Shown here: in pieces, positions 8,108 to 16,189 of the stretch
Layout: each line of letters opens with the position of its first letter
Numbering within the stretch: position 1 is the stretch's first letter
Assembly (NCBI GenBank): GCA_003498085.1
Contig: DNCM01000198.1
Span: 1 to 17,388, forward strand
DNA length: 17,388 bases
Source of the DNA: a bacterium
GTDB taxonomy: Bacteria; UBA9089; UBA9088
Direction of reading: 5' to 3'
The notes under the pieces: generated by a model
Told to the model about the DNA's origin: nothing
The model's database searches: none
Seen by the model: only the letters and a program-made list of their open reading frames with translations
Program-made: the position numbers and the translations under genes

Positions 8108-8440
8108 GTTTAAATTGATTGAAACTTACCCATATCTTTCTTAGCTAAATTTGAATTTTTTGGTAAAAAGGCCATTTTTGGTTAAAGTGAGAGTTGTTCT
8201 TAAGGTACTTCCAAGCACCTTCTCCTATTATTTTGGGTATGCCAGACATTCTTTGTCTTGTTAGGAGAACAAGTAGCAATTTGAGCTACCTCGGAAGTCT
8301 TTGCACTCTGTAAAAAGATGTCTTCTATATCGGAATTTTCTCCTTTATGAGTGTAGAAAACCTAAATAGGACTTGCCTCTACAGACTTATGGGTAGGTTA
8401 CAGTAAAAAAACCCCTTAAGTCTTTTCCAAAAAATGCCGA
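8108..8440. other. 333-bp divergent intergenic region with nested inverted repeats
   Basis: No credible gene lies between the CsgG-like gene and the FG-GAP operon. The centre (8207-8298) can fold into a branched structure. An outer ACTTCC/GGAAGT pair (8207-8212 with 8293-8298) encloses an 8-bp stem TTCTCCTA/TAGGAGAA (8220-8227 with 8262-8269). That stem carries an inner AGACA-TTCTT-TGTCT hairpin (8244-8258), and beside it is a GTAGC/GCTAC hairpin (8273-8277 with 8285-8289). Because both flanking genes appear leaderless, this block is not in either 5' leader. It could be an unannotated small RNA, a protein-binding region or a decayed element. No clear promoter for it was found. Confidence 0.4.
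8383..8423. repeat. Imperfect inverted repeat upstream of the FG-GAP operon
   Basis: AGACTTATGGG (8383-8393) pairs with CCCTTAAGTCT (8413-8423), with one T-T mismatch and a 19-base loop. The right arm covers the place where the -35 element of the FG-GAP promoter would be, and no good -35 box is present there. That is compatible with an activator or repressor site, but this is inference. Confidence 0.35.
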
Positions 8441-8446
8441 TATATT
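8441..8446 (+). promoter_or_regulatory. -10 element of the FG-GAP/PorV operon
   Basis: TATATT at 8441-8446 ends 7 bases before the ATG at 8454, the same geometry as the other promoters. A good -35 is missing (AAGTCT at the 17-base position), so activity may need an activator. The element overlaps the alternative TTG start at 8445, which argues against that start. Confidence 0.5.
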
Positions 8447-8453
8447 GGGTGAA

Positions 8454-11400
8454 ATGAAAAAAGTTTTGTTGTTTCTTGCAATAGGGTGGATAGGATTTGC
8501 AAAGACTCCGATATTTACAACGAAAACATTAATTGAGAGAAAAATTTTAAATGCAGGTGAAAATGTCTCTATCTTTATATTTGACTGGGATTTTGATGAA
8601 AAAGATGACTTAATCATAGGAAACAAAAACGGTGAAGTATTGTTTTATAAGAATATTGGAAGTAATAAATGTCCAGAGTTTAGTAACGGGAAAAAGATAG
8701 AGGTAGATGATGTTCCAATTAGACTTAATGAGGGATACAGTCATCCATGTGTTGTCCAATGGGACAATGAAAATCACTATGATCTTTTAATTGGTGATGG
8801 TGGCGGAAATGTATGGAGGGCTTTAGCAATAAACCCTTTACCTTCTGGTACAGAGACAGAAGGCAGGGAACCGATACTTTCATCCCTTGAAAAAATTAAA
8901 GCAGGTGATAGAACCTTAAATGTTGGTTTTGATGCAGCTCCATTTGTATTTGATGTTGATGAGGATGGTCTTATTGACCTTGTCTGTGGAAATGAAAGTG
9001 GAGAGGTATGGTTCTTCAGGAATATAGGAAGGAAGGATATGCCTATCTTTGCTTCTGGAACACATACGTTAGTTGGAACTATTACTTTAGATGTAGGGCA
9101 GAATGCAAAGCCTTTCATAGTAGATTGGGATAATGACGGAAACAAAGACTTAATCGTTGGAAATGTATTTGGAAATGTCTGGGTTTTTATAGCTACAAGA
9201 ACAGATACAGGAGCATTTGTCCCAACTTATAAATTCGAAGAAAGAGCAAAAGTTTCTGGTAGTGAAATTGATGTTGGATTTTATGCCTCGCCTTTTGTTA
9301 TAAATTGGGACAGGAGTGGCGGATATGATTTGCTTGTTGGCGCAGGCTCTGGGGAGATATTCCTTTTCATAAATACAAAAATGGCGGATTCAGAACCACC
9401 AGATTTTAATGCTATACAAAAGATAGGTATACAAGGTGGTCCAGAGGCATTAGATGTTGGAGAGTATTCAAAACCGCAGGTTGTAGATTGGAATAACGAT
9501 GGAAAAAAAGATTTAATTGTTGGAGATAAATTTGGAAAAGTAAAGTTATTCCTTAACTATCAAAGTTTTACTGATGGAGGATACTTTCAAGTATTAAAGG
9601 GAACAGTAACAGAGAATTTGGATGTTGGTAATTTCTCATCACCCTGGCCAGTTGATTGGAACAATGATGGAAAAAAAGACCTTATTGTTGGTAATGAGTT
9701 TGGAGAAACAATTGTATTTTTAAACATAAATACAGACGAAGCACCGATATTTAATGAAGGAACTTTTGCAACAACGATTGGTGTTGGAAAAATGGCATCA
9801 CCTGTTGTCTGCGACTGGAACAGTGATGGAAAAAAGGACTTGGTAGTTGGTTGTGAGAGTGGGGAGGTCTTTTTATTTTTAAATATAAATTCCGACAATA
9901 AGCCTATTTTTGGCACAAAGACAGCTATAAAGCTAAACGGGATTGATCTAAACATTGGGAAGTTTTCAGTTCCTTATATTGTTGACTGGAACGAGGACTA
10001 TAAGAAGGACTTACTTGTTGGGCTTGGATATGGTGAAATCTATCTATTCATAAATCATGGAACAGATAAAGAACCAATATTTACAAAGGAAAAAAGATTA
10101 AGATTTTTAAATGGCAGCGATATAAGGGCAAATTCAAATGCGGCTCCAGTAATGGCAGACTGGGATGACAATGATTCACTTGATCTTATCATTGGCCAGG
10201 GCGATGGGACAATTATTTTATGCCTATCAACCCTTATAAACACACCGCCAAGTGTTGTTTTAGACACTCCAGAGAACCCACAAACTGGAAATGTGAATAT
10301 ATCATATACATTAGTAGATGAAGACTCTGATATATGCTCAATAGATGTTTCATTTTCAACAGATGGAGGACTTACTTGGGATGTCGCAATGCCTGGTAAT
10401 GAAAAAAAAGATCTTCCATCATCACCACTTGGTGTATCACACATCTTTGTCTGGGACTCTAAAGCAAACATAGGTGAAAGTAAAAAAGAGGTAATCATCA
10501 AAATAATACCTCATGATGAAGAAAGCACAGGACTGCCAGAAGAAACAGAAAGTTTTATTGTAGATAATACTATAAAGACAAATCTTACTCCAATTGAGGT
10601 GCAAGGGAAAAATATAGATGTCGGAGCATATTCCGGTCCTTTTGTTTGTGATTGGAACAACGATGGAAAAAAAGACCTCCTCGTTGGTGACGAAGGGGGT
10701 TATGTAAATTTATTCTTAAATGCTGGAACCGATAGAAACCCTGTTTTCATCAAACAGACCAAACTCCCCATTAAGGTAGAAGGGCTTGCTTCTCCTTTTG
10801 TTTGTGATTATAACAACGATGGAAAGAAGGATTTGCTTGTTGGGACAAGATATGGCAATGTTTATTATTTTGAGAATATTGGAAAGGATGAAAACCCTAT
10901 TTTTTCTGAAGGAAAGATGATTCAAGCCAAATCGTCTCTTGATGTTGGAAATAGAGCGGTTCCAATTGTTTATGATTATAACAGGGATGGAAAGAAAGAT
11001 TTAATAATTGGTGAGGAATATGGGACAATTAGGCTATATATAAACTATGGAGAGGATGAGGCACCTATTTTTGCGACAGAGACAAAACTTTTATTAGGGA
11101 CTGGAAATGCAGAAATTGATGTAGGCTATAATGCCGCACCTTGTATTATGGACTGGAACAGAAATGGAAAGAATGACTTAATCGTTGGAAGTAAAGATGG
11201 CTCTTTATGGCTATTTCTAAATTATGGTGATGATATGTTCCTTCTTGATTATGGAAGAAAACTTGATATTTCTGTCTCTGGGTATAGCATCCCTCACATC
11301 GTTGATTGGGATTCTGATGGAAGGGATGATATCATTATTGGAGATAGGACTGGTGCCGTTTATCTGTATCTTTCAAGGGAAGAGACAAATAGCCCACCAT

Positions 11401-12635
11401 ATTGCATTATACTACCCATTATATCTGGCGAAGGAGAGATCACTATCAAATTCGAGCTTTATGACATCGATGGCGACACATTATCCATTATTCCAGAGCA
11501 TTCAATAGATGGGATAAATTATAAAATAGCATCTGGTTCTCCAACAGAGAATTTAACTGCATCAGGTTTTGGTATTGAGCATATTTTTACATGGAGAAGC
11601 CACATTGATCTATCGGGCACAAAGACAAACGTCTATTTCAGAATAACACCAAAAGATAAAAATATTGGAACACCATCTAGTATTCAATTCCTTCTGAACA
11701 ATTTAAATGAACTTCCATATATCGAAAACATCAAAGTCGATGGTCAGTCAGGGGTAATAAAGATAGTCTTTGATGCCTTCGATAAGGATATGGATACAAT
11801 AACTGTTTTACTTGATTATAGAACAAACAAAGATTGGATGCCTGCATCAATAGTTGGGACAAATACATTTTTGCAAGGCAGGCAGACTTTCTATTGGCCA
11901 TCGAGCCTCAATCTTCCCGAGACAGATACAGCTTGTGAAATAAAACTTACACCAGGCGACCGTTTTGGCTTTGGAAAACCTGAGATATTAAGCATGTATA
12001 TTAAAAATAGTAAAGTCTCGTCGAAGGAGGTAAGGAAGGACGAGAGGGTAGAAATTTCATTTTCTCCAACAAAGATGACTATAGAAAATCCCGAATATGA
12101 TATGGTAATAACTATAGAGAAAATTGATGTGAAATCCTTTCCTGGCCTTTCAAACACAGGGAGGAGGATAAGTGCAATAAGGAAGGACAGGCCAGAAATA
12201 GGGGTAAAAAACATCTCTGCAAAGTTAACAATACCTTATGTTGATAATTTCAGCGAAGAGATAGAAAAATCATTCGTTATCTATTTTGAAAATAAACCCC
12301 TTAAATCAGTAGTTGACATCATAAATAATACTGTAAGTTCTGATATATCATCACCAGGGCTATACAAGATTGATACTTTATTTACAACATTAGATGTCCT
12401 TCCATATCCAAATCCATGCAGACACCCTAAAAAAGAGATCACATTTTCTGGAATTTCTCATGGAAAGATAAGGATATTCACATTGAAAGGCCAATTGGTT
12501 AAAGAAATTTCTGAAAGTCCATATGTTTGGGATACAAAAAATAAAGATGGAAAACCTGTTGCATCGGGAATTTACATATGGTTTGCAGAAAGTGATGGAG
12601 GTAAACAAAAAGGGATTTTGGCAATAGTAAGATGA
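8454..12635 (+). CDS. Large secreted FG-GAP/VCBS-repeat protein with C-terminal FlgD/T9SS-like domain
   Basis: A 1393-residue exported surface protein. The signal peptide is MKKVLLFLAIGWIGFA. Fifteen repeats follow with the pattern D-W-N-x-D-G-x-x-D-L-x-V-G-x-x-x-G-x-V, a calcium-binding-loop and beta-propeller blade typical of FG-GAP/VCBS proteins. Ten lie in residues about 40-590 and five in about 730-965. After each array comes an Ig/fibronectin-like domain (beginning NTPPSVVLDTPENP near 596 and NSPPYCIILP near 979). A related domain starts near 1084 (LPYIENIKVDG). The last 80 residues (YPNPCR, IRIFTLKGQLVKEI, DGKPVASGIYIW) match the FlgD-Ig/type-IX-sorting-like C-terminal domain. The start is taken as ATG 8454, not TTG 8445, because the promoter -10 overlaps the TTG. 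Ligand unknown; adhesion or polymer binding is a guess. Confidence 0.85.
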   Translation: MKKVLLFLAIGWIGFAKTPIFTTKTLIERKILNAGENVSIFIFDWDFDEKDDLIIGNKNGEVLFYKNIGSNKCPEFSNGKKIEVDDVPIRLNEGYSHPCVVQWDNENHYDLLIGDGGGNVWRALAINPLPSGTETEGREPILSSLEKIKAGDRTLNVGFDAAPFVFDVDEDGLIDLVCGNESGEVWFFRNIGRKDMPIFASGTHTLVGTITLDVGQNAKPFIVDWDNDGNKDLIVGNVFGNVWVFIATRTDTGAFVPTYKFEERAKVSGSEIDVGFYASPFVINWDRSGGYDLLVGAGSGEIFLFINTKMADSEPPDFNAIQKIGIQGGPEALDVGEYSKPQVVDWNNDGKKDLIVGDKFGKVKLFLNYQSFTDGGYFQVLKGTVTENLDVGNFSSPWPVDWNNDGKKDLIVGNEFGETIVFLNINTDEAPIFNEGTFATTIGVGKMASPVVCDWNSDGKKDLVVGCESGEVFLFLNINSDNKPIFGTKTAIKLNGIDLNIGKFSVPYIVDWNEDYKKDLLVGLGYGEIYLFINHGTDKEPIFTKEKRLRFLNGSDIRANSNAAPVMADWDDNDSLDLIIGQGDGTIILCLSTLINTPPSVVLDTPENPQTGNVNISYTLVDEDSDICSIDVSFSTDGGLTWDVAMPGNEKKDLPSSPLGVSHIFVWDSKANIGESKKEVIIKIIPHDEESTGLPEETESFIVDNTIKTNLTPIEVQGKNIDVGAYSGPFVCDWNNDGKKDLLVGDEGGYVNLFLNAGTDRNPVFIKQTKLPIKVEGLASPFVCDYNNDGKKDLLVGTRYGNVYYFENIGKDENPIFSEGKMIQAKSSLDVGNRAVPIVYDYNRDGKKDLIIGEEYGTIRLYINYGEDEAPIFATETKLLLGTGNAEIDVGYNAAPCIMDWNRNGKNDLIVGSKDGSLWLFLNYGDDMFLLDYGRKLDISVSGYSIPHIVDWDSDGRDDIIIGDRTGAVYLYLSREETNSPPYCIILPIISGEGEITIKFELYDIDGDTLSIIPEHSIDGINYKIASGSPTENLTASGFGIEHIFTWRSHIDLSGTKTNVYFRITPKDKNIGTPSSIQFLLNNLNELPYIENIKVDGQSGVIKIVFDAFDKDMDTITVLLDYRTNKDWMPASIVGTNTFLQGRQTFYWPSSLNLPETDTACEIKLTPGDRFGFGKPEILSMYIKNSKVSSKEVRKDERVEISFSPTKMTIENPEYDMVITIEKIDVKSFPGLSNTGRRISAIRKDRPEIGVKNISAKLTIPYVDNFSEEIEKSFVIYFENKPLKSVVDIINNTVSSDISSPGLYKIDTLFTTLDVLPYPNPCRHPKKEITFSGISHGKIRIFTLKGQLVKEISESPYVWDTKNKDGKPVASGIYIWFAESDGGKQKGILAIVR
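8571..10230 (+). repeat. Ten-blade FG-GAP repeat array (block 1)
   Basis: Ten in-frame copies, roughly 50-60 codons apart, of the blade ending D-L-I-V-G-x-x-x-G-x-V-x-x-F. Copies around 9484 and 9649 are nearly identical at DNA level around the core GATGGAAAAAAAGA. Earlier copies (for example FDVDEDGLIDLVCG) and the last (ADWDDNDSLDLIIG) are more diverged. The recurring A7 tract is a possible slippage site. Confidence 0.8.
10600..11370 (+). repeat. Five-blade FG-GAP repeat array (block 2)
   Basis: Five further copies of the same blade, starting with CDWNNDGKKDLLVG and ending with VDWDSDGRDDIIIG, separated from block 1 by an Ig-like domain. Each copy keeps the D-x-N/D-x-D/N-G-x-x-D loop expected to bind calcium. 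Confidence 0.8.
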
Positions 12636-13498
12636 AGAAGAGTATAATAATATTTCTTGTTTTTTGTGGTATTGTTTTTGGGGAGGATTATACTGCAACA
12701 AATCCACTTCAGTTCTTAAAGATAAAGGATCCATTTTCGTATGTTTCAACATACCCATCTTTTGAAAATCCAAGCTCTTTTGGAAGGGCTGGTTTTAAGG
12801 AAATAAGTCTATCCTATAACTCATATTTGGCAGGGATTGATATTTCATCCATTTCTTATGTTCATCCAACAGAGGAGCTTGGTGGATTTGGAATAAACCT
12901 TTTATACCTGAAAACACCAGATACTATAAGAACTCGTGATGGGGGAGTAAAGGATGAAAAATTTTCTTGTTCTGATATGCTTCTTACTATTGGCTATGGG
13001 AAAAAGATTAGTCAAGGTATTGCAATCGGTAGTTCCTTCAAATTTATAAGGGAAAAGATAGATAAAGATTCAGCAAATACATTTTGTTTTGATTTTGGCA
13101 TGCAGTATAAGCCATTCATAAAAGATATTACTATTGGCCTCTGTGCATCAAATTTTGGAAAGTCAATAAAATATATAGATGAAAAAGAAGATTTGCCAAT
13201 TACAATAAAGGGTGGAATTTCTATAAATTCCCTTGAAAACACTTTAACTACCTCAATTGGGCTTGATAAATCAATAGATAGTCCAGTAATCCTTCATCTT
13301 GGTGTCTGCCATAAATTGATGAATAGGATATTTTTAAGGGCAGGATATTCAACAGGACAAGATGTTGGTATTGGCTTATCTTTTGGTCTTGGGTTTAAGC
13401 TTTCTAGATATTTCCTTGATGTCTCTTGCCTTCCTTTTGGTGAGTTGGGAAACACTATTTCCTGCTCATTTTCTATAAAATTCATAGAAGAAGAATAA
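12632..13498 (+). CDS. PorV/PorQ-like outer-membrane beta-barrel protein
   Basis: A 288-residue predicted outer-membrane barrel with signal peptide MKKSIIIFLVFCGIVFGE. It resembles the PorV/PorQ (UPF0164) family: ISLSYNSYLAGIDISSISYVHP, the strand pair ending INLLYL, KFIREKIDKDSANTFCFDFG, and a final aromatic-ended strand ISCSFSIKF. Alternating hydrophobic strands run the whole length. The N-terminus is shorter than typical, lacking the usual GARALGMGGA-type opening. PorV proteins in Bacteroidetes shuttle cargo of the type IX secretion system. Here the gene overlaps the FG-GAP gene by 4 bases (ATGA), so the two are probably co-translated, and the FG-GAP protein's C-terminal domain could be its cargo signal. 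That functional link is inference. Confidence 0.75.
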   Translation: MKKSIIIFLVFCGIVFGEDYTATNPLQFLKIKDPFSYVSTYPSFENPSSFGRAGFKEISLSYNSYLAGIDISSISYVHPTEELGGFGINLLYLKTPDTIRTRDGGVKDEKFSCSDMLLTIGYGKKISQGIAIGSSFKFIREKIDKDSANTFCFDFGMQYKPFIKDITIGLCASNFGKSIKYIDEKEDLPITIKGGISINSLENTLTTSIGLDKSIDSPVILHLGVCHKLMNRIFLRAGYSTGQDVGIGLSFGLGFKLSRYFLDVSCLPFGELGNTISCSFSIKFIEEE

Positions 13499-13502
13499 AA
13501 AT

Positions 13503-13531
13503 TTGATTTTTAAATAAAGAAAATATATAAT
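13503..13531 (+). promoter_or_regulatory. Promoter of the oxidoreductase-ilvD unit, leaderless type
   Basis: TTGATT at 13503-13508, a 17-base spacer, perfect TATAAT at 13526-13531, then 9 bases to the ATG at 13541. It begins just after the PorV-like stop codon. No hairpin terminator separates the two units. Confidence 0.75.
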
Positions 13532-13540
13532 CTTTGAAAA

Positions 13541-14485
13541 ATGAAAAAACTAAGGGCTGGGGTTGTTGGCGTTGGCCATATGGGTGAATTTCATACAAAA
13601 GTTTATACAGAACTTCCTCAGGTTGAACTTGTCTGCGTTGTTGATATAATACCAAAGCGGGCAGATAAGGTAGCAAAGCAGTATTTCACAAAACCATATA
13701 CAGACTATAGGGAAATTTACAATAAAGTTGATGCTGTATCCATTGCAGTCCCAACAAGCATTCATTATCAGGTTGCAAAGGATTTTTTGGAAAGAAAAAT
13801 TCCTGTTCTTTTAGAAAAGCCAATGACATCAAGTATTGAAGAGGGAGAGGAGCTTATTTATATTTCCAAAAAAAATGATGTTTTACTTCAGATAGGCCAT
13901 GTTGAAAGGTTCAATGCGGCAGTTTGTGAGCTTAAAAATATTGTAAAGGATCCAATTTTTATTGAGGCAAAAAGGCTTGGTCCAAAAAATCCAAGGATCA
14001 ATGATTGCGGTGTTGTTTTGGACCTTCTTATCCACGACATCGATATCGTCCTTTCTCTTGTTAATTCTCCAATTAAAAGAACAAATCTCATTACAAAGAG
14101 GGTCTATTCAGACTATGAAGATATCGCAAACCTTCAAATCGAGTTTGAGAATGGATGTTTTGCATCCCTTACAGGCTCACGAGTTACAGAGGAAAAAATA
14201 AGGACCCTTTCTGTCACCCAAGAGGATGCTTATATATTCCTTGACTATGCAGAACAGGATTTGCATATCCATAGGAGGGCATCTTCTGAGTATTTTACAT
14301 CGCCCGAGATCTTAAGGTATAAACAGGAATCATTCGTAGAAAGAATTTTTGTCCATAAGGATAATCCTTTAAAACTTGAACTTTCACATTTTGTAGATTG
14401 TATAGTAAATGGAAAAAGGCCTATTGTCCAATTGGAGGATGAGATTAGATCTTTAAAAATAACATTGGAAGTATTAAAACAATGA
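13541..14485 (+). CDS. Gfo/Idh/MocA-family NAD(P)-dependent sugar oxidoreductase
   Basis: A 314-residue dehydrogenase of the Gfo/Idh/MocA (MviM) family. The N-terminal Rossmann domain opens with AGVVGVGHMGEFH (6-18), a G-x-G-x-x-G dinucleotide site. The catalytic lysine motif is EKPMTSS (Lys93). The active-site segment DLLIHDIDIVL (161-171) supplies the conserved Asp and His residues. Substrates in this family are usually sugars or nucleotide sugars. The sequence style recalls UDP-GlcNAc 3-dehydrogenases (GnnA) that modify lipid A, and the genome has LPS genes, but no partner aminotransferase lies here, so I do not assign a substrate. The end overlaps ilvD by 4 bases (ATGA), so they share an mRNA although their roles look unrelated. 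Confidence 0.85.
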   Translation: MKKLRAGVVGVGHMGEFHTKVYTELPQVELVCVVDIIPKRADKVAKQYFTKPYTDYREIYNKVDAVSIAVPTSIHYQVAKDFLERKIPVLLEKPMTSSIEEGEELIYISKKNDVLLQIGHVERFNAAVCELKNIVKDPIFIEAKRLGPKNPRINDCGVVLDLLIHDIDIVLSLVNSPIKRTNLITKRVYSDYEDIANLQIEFENGCFASLTGSRVTEEKIRTLSVTQEDAYIFLDYAEQDLHIHRRASSEYFTSPEILRYKQESFVERIFVHKDNPLKLELSHFVDCIVNGKRPIVQLEDEIRSLKITLEVLKQ

Positions 14486-16143
14486 GATCAGATTCAATGA
14501 AAAAAGGGCTATTGAGGGCACCCCATCGTTCTTTATTTAAGGCAATGGGATATACTGACAAAGAGATCGAAAGGCCAATAATTGGTATTGCAAATTCTTG
14601 GAATGAGCTGATACCTGGCCATATCCATTTGGATAAGATTTCTTGTGCAGTAAAGGCTGGGATAAGGATTGCTGGTGGAACACCTATGGAATTTTCAACA
14701 ATAGGAATCTGCGATGGCATCGCAATGGGTCATCTTGGAATGAAATATTCATTACCATCTCGCGAACTCATTGCAGACTCTGTTGAGGTAATGTGCAGTG
14801 CATATCCATTCGATGGCTTGGTCTGTATAACGAATTGTGACAAGATCATCCCTGGTATGTTGATGGCAATGATTAGGCTTAACATCCCATCTATTATGAT
14901 AAGTGGAGGTCCAATGCTTTCTGGATGGATTGATGGGAAGGCAATCGACCTTATCACTGTATTTGAGGGTGTTGGAAGATGTGTAAAGGGAGAAATCAAA
15001 GAGGATAAGCTAAAAGAGATAGAGGAATCTGCCTGCCCTAGTTGTGGTTCATGTGCAGGGATGTTTACAGCAAACACTATGAATTGTCTAACAGAGGCGT
15101 TAGGATTAGCATTGCCTGGCAATGGAACAATCCTTGCCCATTCTGCAAAGAGGATAAGGTTGGCAAAAGAGGTTGGGATAAGGATTGTGGAGCTTGTTAA
15201 AGATGATGTAAAACCAAGAGATATTGCAACAAAAGAGGCATTCATGAATGCTATAGCATTGGATATGGCATTAGGTGGCTCAACGAATACAGTCCTTCAT
15301 CTTCCAGCAATTGCAAAGGAAGGAGAGGTTTTACTTGATTTGAAAACATTTGATGAAATAAGTAGAAGAACACCAAACCTCTGCCGTATATCCCCAGCAG
15401 GTACTCACCACATAGAAGACCTTGATAAGGCTGGTGGGATTTCTGCTGTTCTAGTGGAATTGTCAAAGAAGGATTTGATTTATAAAAATTGTATTACAGT
15501 CTCTGGAAAAACGATTGGTGAGAATATAAAAGGTGCAGAGAATTTGAATAAAGATGTAATAAAACCAATCGATGATCCATACATTAAAGAGGGAGGAATA
15601 GCAATCCTTTATGGAAACCTTGCACCAGATGGTTCTGTCGTAAAACAATCTGCGGTTGTTCCTGAGATGCTTGTTCATTCTGGCCCTGCAAGGGTATTTG
15701 ACTCTGAAGAGGATGCGCAGGAAGCGATATTGAATGAAAAGATAAAAAAAGGCGATGTCGTCGTTGTAAGGTATGAAGGACCAAAAGGTGGACCTGGAAT
15801 GAGAGAAATGCTAGGGCCAACATCTAGCCTTGCTGGGATGGGGCTAGATAAGTATGTTTCCTTAATTACAGATGGAAGGTTCTCTGGTGGCTCAAAGGGT
15901 TCTGCGATTGGTCATATCTCTCCAGAAGCACAAGAAGGTGGTCCGATTGCAATCCTTAGGGATGGGGATATGATAAAGATAGACATACCAAACAGAAGGC
16001 TTGATGTAGAACTAACTGATAGTGAGATAAAAGAAAGGCTTTCTTCCTGGGTTCCACCCGAACCAAAAATAAAAAAGGGATATGTTTTTAGATATTGTCA
16101 AAGGGTAACCTCAGCAAGTAAAGGTGCGGTTTTTTATGAATAA
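14482..16143 (+). CDS. ilvD: Dihydroxy-acid dehydratase
   Basis: Converts 2,3-dihydroxy-3-methyl acids into 2-keto acids, the third step of valine, isoleucine and leucine synthesis. The 553 residues are normal for the family. Signatures: CDGIAMGH (77-84), YSLPSRELIADSVE (89-102), CITNCDKIIPGM with cluster ligand Cys119, CPSCGSCAGMFTANTMNC (185-202, ligand Cys191 region), and GRFSGGSKGSAIGHISPEA near the end. At the position of the third cluster cysteine found in [2Fe-2S] dehydratases, this protein has Gly (PGHIHLD, 45-51), as in the oxygen-labile [4Fe-4S] E. coli type; that suggests an anaerobic or microaerobic lifestyle. The ATG at 14482 overlaps the preceding stop; a second ATG (14497) is possible, but the longer start fits the family's MRSD opening. 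Confidence 0.95.
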   Translation: MRSDSMKKGLLRAPHRSLFKAMGYTDKEIERPIIGIANSWNELIPGHIHLDKISCAVKAGIRIAGGTPMEFSTIGICDGIAMGHLGMKYSLPSRELIADSVEVMCSAYPFDGLVCITNCDKIIPGMLMAMIRLNIPSIMISGGPMLSGWIDGKAIDLITVFEGVGRCVKGEIKEDKLKEIEESACPSCGSCAGMFTANTMNCLTEALGLALPGNGTILAHSAKRIRLAKEVGIRIVELVKDDVKPRDIATKEAFMNAIALDMALGGSTNTVLHLPAIAKEGEVLLDLKTFDEISRRTPNLCRISPAGTHHIEDLDKAGGISAVLVELSKKDLIYKNCITVSGKTIGENIKGAENLNKDVIKPIDDPYIKEGGIAILYGNLAPDGSVVKQSAVVPEMLVHSGPARVFDSEEDAQEAILNEKIKKGDVVVVRYEGPKGGPGMREMLGPTSSLAGMGLDKYVSLITDGRFSGGSKGSAIGHISPEAQEGGPIAILRDGDMIKIDIPNRRLDVELTDSEIKERLSSWVPPEPKIKKGYVFRYCQRVTSASKGAVFYE

Positions 16144-16189
16144 AATACGCTAATAAAAGTTTGGTTTCAAAAATGTTAGATGGAAGTAA

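Noticed and set aside
8445..8453. TTG at 8445 as start of the FG-GAP protein
   Set aside because: It lies inside the -10 hexamer TATATT. ATG 8454 gives a clean signal peptide and the 7-base spacing seen elsewhere.
10055..10501. Antisense frames across the FG-GAP repeats
   Set aside because: The similar antisense frames recur because the sense repeats recur; no domain or start signal supports them.
13499..13540. Terminator after the PorV-like gene
   Set aside because: Only an A/T-only AAAAAT/ATTTTT pair is present; the stretch is better explained as the next promoter.
14730..15245. 171-residue antisense frame across ilvD
   Set aside because: It lies wholly within a highly conserved real gene and has no recognisable domain; long antisense frames arise from codon bias.
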